Below, piece by piece: positions 18,587-26,960 of a stretch of 64,000 bases of DNA (position 1 is the stretch's first letter; every line of letters begins with the position of its first letter). Both the position numbers and the translations under genes were made by a program. Where the stretch lies: assembly GCF_040813715.1 (NCBI RefSeq), contig NZ_JBFOCH010000028.1, one strand, 5' to 3'. The notes below the pieces were generated by a model. The model ran no database searches, was not told the DNA's origin, and saw nothing but the letters and a program-made list of their open reading frames with translations. Origin of the DNA: Mesorhizobium_K marinum (GTDB lineage Bacteria > Pseudomonadota > Alphaproteobacteria > Rhizobiales > Rhizobiaceae).

Positions 18587-18799
18587 GTCTCGATTGCTGC
18601 GGGCGGCCTATCCCGGGCCGCCGGGATGCCGCGTATTCCGGCCGGCATCATCGTCCGGCAACGGTTTAAGGNNNCTTTCACGTCTCGATTGCTGCGGGCG
18701 GCCTATCCCGGGCCGCCGGGATGCCGCGTATTCCGGCCGGCATCATCGTCCGGCAACGGTTTAAGGTTCCTCAACGGAACTGTTGGTTCTGCCCCGGCG
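18587..18799. other. Intergenic region with duplicated contig ends
   Basis: Three Ns at 18672-18674 separate two identical copies of about 92 bp (18580-18671 and 18675-18766). Each copy holds CCCGGGCCGCCGGG, a GC-rich palindrome that might be a terminator stem between the leftward proC and wecG genes. No gene is seen here. Only one copy is expected in the real genome, so the true spacer is about 118 bp. Confidence 0.55.
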
Positions 18800-19878
18800 C
18801 TACTTGCCGAGCTCGACGCTTCTCGCCTTCGCCGCTTCGACCGCCTCGGTGACCAGCGTCTTCAGCCGGTCCTGGCCCATCAGCACCTCGAGCGCCGCGG
18901 CGGTGGTGCCGTTGGGGCTGGTCACCTGACGGCGCAGCACCGCCGGATCCTCGCCGCTCTCCGCGGCGAGCGAGGCGGCGCCGTAGACGGTCTGCATCGC
19001 CAGCAGCCTCGCGGTGTCCGCCGGCAGGCCCGCCGCGACGGCAGCGTCGGTCAGGCATTCGATGAAATGGAAGATGTAGGCCGGCCCCGATCCCGACACC
19101 GCGGTCACCGCGTCCATCAGGGATTCGTCGTCGATGGTCGCGACCTTGCCGCTCGTCGACAGGAGGTCGCCGACGAACGCCTTCGCCGGCTCCTTCACGT
19201 TCGCGTTCGAAACCACCACCATCATGCCCTTGCCGATCGCCGCCGGCGTGTTGGGCATGCAGCGCATCACGGCCGCGTCGGCGCCGAGGATTTCGGTGAA
19301 GGCGGCGATGCCGGTGCCCGCCGCCACGCTGACGAAAGTCGCGCTGCCGCCGAACTTCCTGTAGCCGGCGGTGACCTCGCGGATGACCTGCGGCTTGACG
19401 GCGATGACGACGATTTCCGGCGAAAGGTCGCCCGCCGCGTCATCGATCGACGAAGCAACCACGCTGCCGAGGCGCCCGGCGCGATCGCGCAGCTCCTGGT
19501 TGGGCTCGATCACCAGCGTCTCCGATGGCGCGAGCTTGCCGGACTTCAGCCAGCCCGCGAGCATGGCGTAGCCCATGTTGCCGCAACCGACCAGAACCNG
19601 AAAGTCGCGCTGCCGCCGAACTTCCTGTAGCCGGCGGTGACCTCGCGGATGACCTGCGGCTTGACGGCGATGACGACGATTTCCGGCGAAAGGTCGCCCG
19701 CCGCGTCATCGATCGACGAAGCAACCACGCTGCCGAGGCGCCCGGCGCGATCGCGCAGCTCCTGGTTGGGCTCGATCACCAGCGTCTCCGATGGCGCGAG
19801 CTTGCCGGACTTCAGCCAGCCCGCGAGCATGGCGTAGCCCATGTTGCCGCAACCGACCAGAACCACCCGAACCGCCAT
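18800..19878 (-). CDS. proC: Pyrroline-5-carboxylate reductase (5' end duplicated by assembly)
   Basis: The last enzyme of proline synthesis, reducing pyrroline-5-carboxylate with NAD(P)H. The Rossmann start is VVLVGCGNMGYAML, and the C-terminal catalytic signature is visible as RRQVTSPNGTTAAALEVL. Also present are VIAVKPQ and MRCMPNTPAAIGKGM. Gaps at 19599 and 20016 split the 5' end into three overlapping copies; the start region occurs at 19878 and again at 20130. Removing the overlap gives 270 residues, the usual length. The start ATG of MAVRVVLVG has AGGAGG just upstream on the coding strand. It is divergent from folD. Confidence 0.9.
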
Positions 19879-20314
19879 CTCGTCCTCCTGTCGCACCGCC
19901 GTTCGCCGACGTTGGCGCCGCTTTTACCACGCAGCTTGCCGCCGTCCAGCTTTCAGAAGACCGACGGCGACTTTCGGTTTCGCGGCATCGGACGCCGCAA
20001 TGCCGGATTGCCCGGNGTTGGGCTCGATCACCAGCGTCTCCGATGGCGCGAGCTTGCCGGACTTCAGCCAGCCCGCGAGCATGGCGTAGCCCATGTTGCC
20101 GCAACCGACCAGAACCACCCGAACCGCCATCTCGTCCTCCTGTCGCACCGCCGTTCGCCGACGTTGGCGCCGCTTTTACCACGCAGCTTGCCGCCGTCCA
20201 GCTTTCAGAAGACCGACGGCGACTTTCGGTTTCGCGGCATCGAACGCCGCAATGCCGGATTGCCCGGACGTCCATTCCGCCTTATGCCGTTTGTGCTGTT
20301 TGAGAGAGGATAAA
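19879..20314. other. proC/folD divergent region containing a duplicated proC 5' copy
   Basis: After the N at 20016 the sequence 20017-20268 repeats 19764-20015 with a single base difference (GGACGC against GAACGC). It therefore carries a second copy of the first proC codons and of the divergent promoter. The true proC-folD spacer is the stretch 20131-20314, about 184 bp. Apart from the folD ribosome-binding site (GAGAGAGGA), no further feature is evident in it. Confidence 0.6.
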
Positions 20315-21214
20315 ATGGCCGAAATCATCGACGGAAAGCAGATCGCCGAAGACGTGGTGGCGAAGGTGAAGGGCCTCACGGCCGACCTGACCGCGAAGGG
20401 CCACGCGGCGCCTGGACTGGCCGTGGTGATCGTCGGCGAGGATCCAGCCAGCCAGGTCTATGTCGCATCGAAGTCGAAGAAGGCCAAGGAATGCGGGTTC
20501 CACTCGGTCCAGCACACGCTGCCCGCCGACACCCAGGAAGCGGACCTGCTGAAGCTCATCGCCAGCCTCAATGCCGATCCTGCCATCGACGGCATCCTGG
20601 TGCAGCTGCCGCTGCCGGGCCACATCGATTCCGGCAAGGTGATCCAGACCATCGCGCCCGAGAAGGACGTCGACGGCTTCCATTTCGTCAATGTCGGCAA
20701 GCTCGGCACCGGCGAACTCGAAACCGCCTTCGTGCCCTGCACGCCCGCCGGCTCGATGATCCTGATCGAGCGCGTGCGCGGCAAGGACCTGTCGGGCCTG
20801 AACGCCGTCGTGGTGGGCCGCTCCAACATCGTCGGCAAGCCGATGGCGAACCTGCTGCTCGCCGCCAACTGCACGGTCACGATCGCGCACAGCCGCACCA
20901 AGGACCTGCCGGCACTGGCGCGCACCGCCGACATCCTCGTCGCCGCCGTCGGCCGGCCCGAAATGGTCAAGGGCGACTGGGTGAAGCCCGGCGCCACCGT
21001 CGTCGACGTCGGCATCAACCGCATTCCGGCCCCCGAGAAGGGCGAGGGCAAGAGCCGGCTGGTCGGCGACGTCGCCTTCGAGGAAGCGGCCAAGAACGCC
21101 GGCGCCATCACGCCGGTGCCCGGCGGCGTCGGCCCGATGACCATCGCGCTCCTGATGGCCAACACCGTGGTCTCGGCCTATCTCAAGGCCGGGCTGAAGC
21201 GCCCCGCTTTCTGA
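20315..21214 (+). CDS. folD: Bifunctional methylenetetrahydrofolate dehydrogenase/cyclohydrolase
   Basis: A 299-residue FolD that interconverts 5,10-methylene-, methenyl- and 10-formyl-tetrahydrofolate in the cytoplasm. The substrate signature is VASKSKKAKECG with the catalytic Lys, followed by GILVQLPLPGHID, EKDVDGFHFVN, the Rossmann motif VVVGRSNIVGKPMA and the C-terminal PVPGGVGPMTIALL. The length is normal. ATG at 20315 follows GAGAGAGGATAAA. It is followed after 21 bp by a GlxA-family regulator on the same strand. Confidence 0.95.
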   Translation: MAEIIDGKQIAEDVVAKVKGLTADLTAKGHAAPGLAVVIVGEDPASQVYVASKSKKAKECGFHSVQHTLPADTQEADLLKLIASLNADPAIDGILVQLPLPGHIDSGKVIQTIAPEKDVDGFHFVNVGKLGTGELETAFVPCTPAGSMILIERVRGKDLSGLNAVVVGRSNIVGKPMANLLLAANCTVTIAHSRTKDLPALARTADILVAAVGRPEMVKGDWVKPGATVVDVGINRIPAPEKGEGKSRLVGDVAFEEAAKNAGAITPVPGGVGPMTIALLMANTVVSAYLKAGLKRPAF

Positions 21215-21235
21215 CGGGGTTCATCCGGGATCCCG

Positions 21236-22234
21236 ATGCCGACGCTGCCGCATCCCGCCCAGGTTCAACCGCCGCCCGTCGCGGGCGAGGGCGGGCGGCA
21301 GTTCGCTTTCCTGCTGGTCGACAAGTTTTCGATGTTCTCGCTGGCGGCGGCGATCGACGCCTTCCGCTCCGCCAATCGCCTGCTCGGCCGCGACTACTAC
21401 GGCTGGACGACCGTCTCGGCGGACGGCGAGGCGGTGATGGCCTCGAACGGCATTCCGATCAAGGTCGACTACGCGGTTGCCGACCTTTCCGCCGCCGACA
21501 TCCTGTTCGTGTGCGTCGGCCTTTCGGTCGAGTTCCCGGGCAAGTCGAAGGTGCTCGGGGCGCTGCGCGCCTGGGGCCGGCGCGGCGGCGCGCTCGGCGC
21601 GCTCTCGGTCGGTTCATACCTGCTCGCCGAGGCGGGCCAGCTCGACGGCTATCGCTGCACCATCCATTGGGAGAACCGCGCCGGCTTCATGGAGCGCTTC
21701 CCCGAGATCGCGTGCACCGGCAATGTCTACGAGATCGACCGCAAGCGCTACACCTGCGCCGGGGGCACGACCTCGATCGACCTGATGCTCGAGATCATTC
21801 GAGGCGACCTGGGCGCCAACATCGCCAACGGCGTCGCCAACCAGTTCCAGCACGAGCGCATCCGCTCTGCCGGCGACCGCCAGCGCGTCGGTCCGGAGCG
21901 CGACCTCACCGGCAAGTCCGAGAAGCTCAGGCGCATCGTCGAGCTGATGGCCGACAATCTCGACGAGCCCTACTCGGCCGTCCAGCTGGCCAAGTCGGCC
22001 GGGCTGTCGGTTCGGCAGGTCGAGCGGCTCTTCCTGCGCCACCTCAACGTGACGCCCGGGCGCTACTACATGCGGCTGAGGCTGGAGCGAGCGCGCGAGC
22101 TGCTCCGCCAGACCAACATGCCGATCCTCGACATCGCGATCGCCACCGGCTTCACCTCGCATTCCTATTTCGCGCAGAGCTACCGGCTGCAGTTCGGCCG
22201 CCCGCCTAGCGAGGAGCGGCGCACGACCTATTGA
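21236..22234 (+). CDS. GlxA family AraC-type transcriptional regulator
   Basis: A 332-residue regulator. Residues of about 20-200 form a DJ-1/PfpI-like amidotransferase-type domain (FAFLLVDKFSMFSLAAAIDA, ALSVGSYLLAEAG). The catalytic cysteine position of true amidases is serine here (GALSVGSY), consistent with a sensory role. Residues of about 225-325 form an AraC double helix-turn-helix (YSAVQLAKSAGLSVRQVERLF and ILDIAIATGFTSHSYFAQSY). The family includes GbdR and CdhR, which sense glycine betaine and carnitine metabolites, but the ligand here is unknown. It may be co-transcribed with folD (21-bp gap). Confidence 0.87.
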   Translation: MPTLPHPAQVQPPPVAGEGGRQFAFLLVDKFSMFSLAAAIDAFRSANRLLGRDYYGWTTVSADGEAVMASNGIPIKVDYAVADLSAADILFVCVGLSVEFPGKSKVLGALRAWGRRGGALGALSVGSYLLAEAGQLDGYRCTIHWENRAGFMERFPEIACTGNVYEIDRKRYTCAGGTTSIDLMLEIIRGDLGANIANGVANQFQHERIRSAGDRQRVGPERDLTGKSEKLRRIVELMADNLDEPYSAVQLAKSAGLSVRQVERLFLRHLNVTPGRYYMRLRLERARELLRQTNMPILDIAIATGFTSHSYFAQSYRLQFGRPPSEERRTTY

Positions 22235-22240
22235 GGCGGA

Positions 22241-23149
22241 TCACGTTTCCGGCGGCACCGGCTCGGCCGCGGCCCGCTCGCGAAACACGATGTAGAGCCC
22301 GGCCGCGACCGTGATGAGGATGCCGACGAGCGCCAGGCCGTCGGGGAAATCGCCGAAGATCAGCCAGCCGAACAGCGTGGCGAACGGGATTTCCAGGTAT
22401 TGTATGGGGGCCAGGGTCGCCGAGGGCGCGAAGCGCAGCGACCAGGTCATCAGCAGGTGGGCGAGCGTGCCGATCACGCCGATCGCGGCCAGCAGGAACG
22501 TCTCCTGCGTCGTCGGCGCCCTGATCGCGAACATCTCGGCGCCCGAAGCCCAGCCGGCCAGCATCGCCGCGAACAGGATCGGCGTCGCGACCAGGCCGCT
22601 GACCGCCTGCAGGCTCAGCGGGTCGCACTCCTTGGCGATCGTCCGGCTGACCAGGATGTAGAGCGCGAAGACCAGGGCGACGAAGAGCGGCAGCAGGGCC
22701 GGCCAGCCGACTTCGGCGAAGCTCGGCTGGATGACGAGCAGCGTGCCGGCAAAGCCGACCACGCATGCCGAAAGCCGGCGCGGCCCGACCGTCTCGTCGA
22801 GGAAGACCCGCCCGAGCAGCAGCATGATGAAGGGCAGCACGAAGGCGATGGCGACAGCGTCGGCGAGCGGCAGGTAGCGCAGCGCCATGAACATGCCGCC
22901 GATGCCGAGGATGTGCAGCACGGTGCGGATCACGGTCAGCCGCATGACGCGCGGCGTCATCGCCAGCGTGCGGCCGGTGGCCCAGATGATCGGCAGGAGC
23001 AGCGCCGCCTGGGCGGCGAAGCGCACGGTGACGAGCTCGGTGAGCGGTATGGTGTCGCCGAGCACCTTGGCGATGGCGTCGCCGAGCGGCGCCACCACGC
23101 AAAAGCCGATCATCAGGGAAATGCCGAGCATCGGCCGGTCGGAAATCAT
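22241..23149 (-). CDS. DMT superfamily (EamA) transporter
   Basis: A 302-residue inner-membrane protein with ten predicted helices arranged as two EamA repeats. Examples are LGISLMIGFCVVAPLGDAIA at the start and LIFGDFPDGLALVGILITVA near the end. Members export amino acids, metabolites or drugs; the substrate is unknown. It converges on the GlxA-type regulator with 6 bp between the stops. ATG at 23149 is the start, with the first membrane segment beginning at about residue 8. About 130 bp with no recognisable gene follow it. Confidence 0.85.
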   Translation of the reverse strand: MISDRPMLGISLMIGFCVVAPLGDAIAKVLGDTIPLTELVTVRFAAQAALLLPIIWATGRTLAMTPRVMRLTVIRTVLHILGIGGMFMALRYLPLADAVAIAFVLPFIMLLLGRVFLDETVGPRRLSACVVGFAGTLLVIQPSFAEVGWPALLPLFVALVFALYILVSRTIAKECDPLSLQAVSGLVATPILFAAMLAGWASGAEMFAIRAPTTQETFLLAAIGVIGTLAHLLMTWSLRFAPSATLAPIQYLEIPFATLFGWLIFGDFPDGLALVGILITVAAGLYIVFRERAAAEPVPPET

Positions 23150-23277
23150 CGGCCGGGCTTAGCCGCAGGCAGGCAAGGGGGCAATGTGCCAGTCGCCATC
23201 TGGCATGGTGCAGCCGGTCGTCCCAGCCTCCGCCGCGGCCGGCGTTCCGCCTGCGAGCCTCGCCAAGCGACTCCGTC

Positions 23278-23601
23278 CTAAGCGTCGAGTTCGCCCGCCG
23301 CGGCGATGACCTCCTCGACGATCAGCCGGACGTCGGCGTGCGTCGTGCGGTGGTTGACGAAGCAGACGCGCAGCGCGAACTGATCGCCGATCGTCGCGTT
23401 CGACAGGTAGACGCGACCACGCGCCACCAGGCGCTTCAACAGGGCGGCATTGTCCTTTGAGCGATGGCGGAAGCAGACGGCGCTGAGCGACACCGGCGCG
23501 AGCAGCTCCAGTTCGGGCCGCGCTGTCACCAGTTCGGCAAGCAGCTGCGCATGTTCGAGGTCGCGCCTAACCGCGTCGCGAAAGGCGGCGCGTCCGTGAT
23601 A
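23278..23601 (-). other. Second copy of the 3' end of the decarboxylase gene (alternative haplotype)
   Basis: This segment up to the N at 23602 duplicates 23611-23934 and encodes the last 107 residues of the PLP decarboxylase with its own TAG at 23278-23280. It ends in AAAGELDA, whereas the full-length copy ends in AAADELDP. The two ends therefore represent different alleles that the assembler placed side by side. Joining 23278-23601 to 23935-24990 gives 459 residues, the same length as the intact copy. Confidence 0.8.
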
Positions 23602-23610
23602 NGCTCCGTC

Positions 23611-24990
23611 CTAAGGGTCGAGTTCGTCCGCCGCGGCGATGACCTCCTCGACGATCAGCCGGACGTCGGCGTGCGTCGTGCGGTGGTTGACGAAGCAGAC
23701 GCGCAGCGCGAACTGATCGCCGATCGTCGCGTTCGACAGGTAGACGCGACCACGCGCCACCAGGCGCTTCAACAGGGCGGCATTGTCCTTTGAGCGATGG
23801 CGGAAGCAGACGGCGCTGAGCGACACCGGCGCGAGCAGCTCCAGTTCGGGCCGCGCTGTCACCAGTTCGGCAAGCAGCTGCGCATGTTCGAGGTCGCGCC
23901 TGACCGCGTCGCGAAAGGCGGCGCGTCCGTGATACTGCAGCGACATCCAGAGTTTCAGCCCGCGGAAGCGCCGCGACAGCTCCATCGATTCCTCGAAGAA
24001 TGCGAACGATTCGACGGGATCGTCGGTGAGGATGCGGACGTAGTCGCCACTGTGCGTGAAGGTCTTGCGGGCGACCTCGCGGTCGCGATAGAGCACGCAG
24101 CCGCAATCCAGGGGCTGGTAAAGCCATTTGTGGGTGTCGAGCGACAGGGAATCCACGCGGTCCAGTCCCCTGAACTTTTCCGGAGCAGCCAGCGCGGCCA
24201 GGCCGCCATAGGCGCCGTCGACGTGGAGCCACAGGTCCTCGCGCTCCGCCAGGTCGGCCAGTTCGTCCAGGGGATCGACGGCGCCGATCTTCACCGTGCC
24301 GGCGCTTGCGACGATCGCCATCGGCGCACGCCCGGCCGCGCGGTCGGCGGCGATCGCCGCGTCGAGCGCATCGACGCGTATCCGGTGGTCGCCGTCGACC
24401 GGGATGAGGCGCAGATTGTCCCGGCCGATACCGAGCAGGGCGATGGCCTTGGGAATGGACATGTGGATCTCTTCGGAGGCGTAGACGATGCCGGGCCGGG
24501 CGCCGGTCTCGTTGGCGGGCAGCCTGCTCTCGCGCGCCATGGCAAGCGCCATCAGGTTCGCCGCCGAGCCGCCGCCGCACAGGCTTCCCCTGAAACCGGG
24601 ACAGCCGACCGCATCGGCGAGCCAGCCGGTCACCGCCTTCTCGACGGTGGCCGCCGCCGGCGCCGACCGCCAGGATGTGGTGTTCTGGTTGAGCGCCGAC
24701 GCGAGCAGGTCACCCAGCGCGCCGACAGGTTCGCCCGAGCCGACGACGTACCCGAAGAACCTGCCGGTCGATGGACGTCCCCGATCGGCGATCGCGGCAA
24801 AGTCGTCGAAGACGGCGCGGCCGATCCCTTGCTCGCTCCATGGGCGCGAGAACAGCCGTTCCGTCTCCTCGCCGGTTGTCGCGGGATAGGAGGGACGTTC
24901 TTCGAGCGTTGCCCAGTAGGAGAGCGCTTGTTGCAGCGCCTCCTGGCCCAGGCGTGACAGTTCTTCGTTCGAAACGTTCAGGCTCTGCAT
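23611..24990 (-). CDS. Pyridoxal-phosphate-dependent group II decarboxylase (AADC/TDC-like)
   Basis: A 459-residue fold-type I PLP enzyme of the aromatic-L-amino-acid/glutamate decarboxylase group. The PLP lysine is in SLSLDTHKWLYQPLDCG, the cofactor-stacking His and Asp are in WLHVDGAYGG, and the N-terminal substrate region is PSTGRFFGYVVGSGEPVGAL. The length matches bacterial AADC-like proteins. Substrate (Trp, Tyr, Phe, Dopa, or an aspartate-type substrate) cannot be assigned. The start is ATG at 24990 (MQSLNVSNEE) with GGGAGACG upstream; the frame stays open to 25092 without family similarity. The 3' end also exists as a variant copy at 23278-23601. Confidence 0.85.
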   Translation of the reverse strand: MQSLNVSNEELSRLGQEALQQALSYWATLEERPSYPATTGEETERLFSRPWSEQGIGRAVFDDFAAIADRGRPSTGRFFGYVVGSGEPVGALGDLLASALNQNTTSWRSAPAAATVEKAVTGWLADAVGCPGFRGSLCGGGSAANLMALAMARESRLPANETGARPGIVYASEEIHMSIPKAIALLGIGRDNLRLIPVDGDHRIRVDALDAAIAADRAAGRAPMAIVASAGTVKIGAVDPLDELADLAEREDLWLHVDGAYGGLAALAAPEKFRGLDRVDSLSLDTHKWLYQPLDCGCVLYRDREVARKTFTHSGDYVRILTDDPVESFAFFEESMELSRRFRGLKLWMSLQYHGRAAFRDAVRRDLEHAQLLAELVTARPELELLAPVSLSAVCFRHRSKDNAALLKRLVARGRVYLSNATIGDQFALRVCFVNHRTTHADVRLIVEEVIAAADELDP

Positions 24991-25130
24991 TGCTTCGCGT
25001 CTCCCTTGTTCCACCCCCACGATAACATGTCCGGGCGGCATGCAAGCCGGCTGGTTCGCCTTGCCAGCCCGGGAAGGCTCCTCTAGCGTCACCTCCGGCG
25101 GACCTGAGCTGATTCCTGCGGGAGAAGGAC

Positions 25131-26887
25131 ATGGGGTTTCTTAAACGCGGCGCGCTCGCGGCGATCTTCTTGTGCGCGGCGAGCGGCTTTGCAAACGCGG
25201 CCGACCGCGCCATCATCGTCCTCGACGCTTCGGGCTCGATGTGGGGCCAGATCGGCGGCAAGCCGAAGCTCGAGATCGCCCGCGAGACATTGCGGGACGT
25301 GCTGCGCTCCGTGTCGGCCGATACCGAGCTTGGCCTGATGGCCTACGGTCACCGCGAGAAGGGCTCCTGCTCCGACATCGAACTCATCGTGCCGCCGGCC
25401 GCAGGCACCGCCCCGGCCATCAGCCAGGCCGTCGACGGCATGAAGTTCCTCGGCAGCACCCCGCTCACCGCCGCCGTCCGGCAGGCGGCCGAGGCGCTGC
25501 GCTACACCGAGCAGAAGTCGACCGTGGTTCTGATCACCGACGGGATCGAGACCTGCGACGCCGACCCCTGCGCGCTCGCCAAGGAACTTGAGGCGTCCGG
25601 CGTCGACTTCACGGCCCATGTCGTGGGCTTCGGCCTGACGGCGGAGGAGGGCAGGGAGGTGGCCTGCCTGGCCGAGGATACCGGCGGCAAATATCTGCAG
25701 GCGTCCGACGCGGAGGCGCTGACCGAGGCTCTGACGGCTACCGTCGTGACGCCCGCCGTACCGGCGCCTGAGCCCGAGGCGGCCCCGCCGCCGGAACCGG
25801 TTGCCGAACCCGCTCCGCAACCGGCGCCCGAGCCGGCGCAGCCCGAGTTCAATTTCATCCCCGAGGTCGCGATGGCAGCGGGCGGCGAGCTCCTGAAGGA
25901 CGCCGGCAACGCCTGGGAAATCTACAAGGCCGCCGCCGACGGCTCCCGTGGCGCACACGTCGCCACCGACTACAACAATCTCAGGACATCGCTCGAGCCG
26001 GGCGACTATGTCGTCGTCGCGCGCCTCGGCGAGGCCGAAGCGGAGCAGAAGCTGACGATCGAGGCGGGCAAGGTTTACGCGCCGCGCTTCGATCTTTCCG
26101 CCGGCACGCTGATCGTCAGGCCCCGCGCCAGCGAGGGAGCGGACGTCAGCGACGCCGCAACCGTGCAGGTGGCGTTCCCCGGTGGACGGGGACTGGCGAC
26201 CAACTACGGCGAGACGAAGATCGTGCTGCCCGCGGGCGAGCAGAAGCTGACCGTCAAGCTGGGCACCGCCGAGGTCAGTGAGACGCTGCAACTGGCAGCC
26301 GGCCAGACGATCGAAAAGGACGTCGTCATCGGGGTCGGCCGCGTGACCGTCAATGCGCTCTATGCGCCGGGCGGCGACAAGGTCGATTCCTCGTCGCTCT
26401 TCGTGGAGATATTCAAGGCCAAGCTGAACGTTGACGGCACCCGCGAACAGGTGAGCTATACCTACGGGCCGGACGCGAAATTCGATCTTTCGCCCGGCGA
26501 CCATGTCGCGGTGCTGNCACCTACGGGCCGGACGCGAAGTTCGATCTTTCTCCCGGCGACCATGTCGCGGTGCTGCGGATCGACAAGGCCGAGGCCGAGC
26601 AGCCCTTCAACATCCGCTCCGGCGAGGCCAAGGACGTGACGGTCGTGCTCGACGCGGGCGTTCTCGCGATCACCGCGCCCGGCGCAAAGGACATCAAGGT
26701 GTTTGCGGCGAAGAAGGACATCCAGGGCCAGCGCAAGGAGTTCGGCTACGGCTTCGACGGCGCGCACCAGACGACCCTGCCGGCGGGCGACTATGTCGTC
26801 GTGACCGACCGCCGCGACGGCAGCCCGGTCAAGGAAACGCCGGCCACCGTCAAGCCGGGCGAGCGCACCGAACTCAACGTCGAATAG
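25131..26887 (+). CDS. Secreted von Willebrand factor A domain protein, Pro-rich linker (vWA1)
   Basis: A signal peptide (residues 1-24) is followed by a vWA domain at about 26-205. The MIDAS motif is complete: DASGS at Asp32, the threonine in GSTPLTAAV and the aspartate in LITDGIETC. A Pro/Glu-rich linker of about 35 residues leads to a C-terminal beta-rich region (about 245-565) with repeated DYVVV and LPAGE strands, suggesting carboxypeptidase-regulatory-like folds. The N at 26517 is flanked by 57-60-bp copies; joining 25131-26516 to 26576-26887 gives 565 residues. The copies differ by synonymous changes. It is probably periplasmic or cell-surface and binds a protein partner via a metal ion. 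The function is unknown. Confidence 0.78.
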
Positions 26888-26960
26888 TCGCTGTCCCCGC
26901 CGGGGACCCTGATCGGGGCGGCGTCTCGCCGACGCCGCTTCCCGCATGAACGGAGGAACC

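Noticed and set aside
18800..20268. Apparent triplication of the proC 5' end
   Set aside because: The copies abut Ns and collapse to a normal 270-residue gene, so this is assembly overlap rather than tandem duplication.
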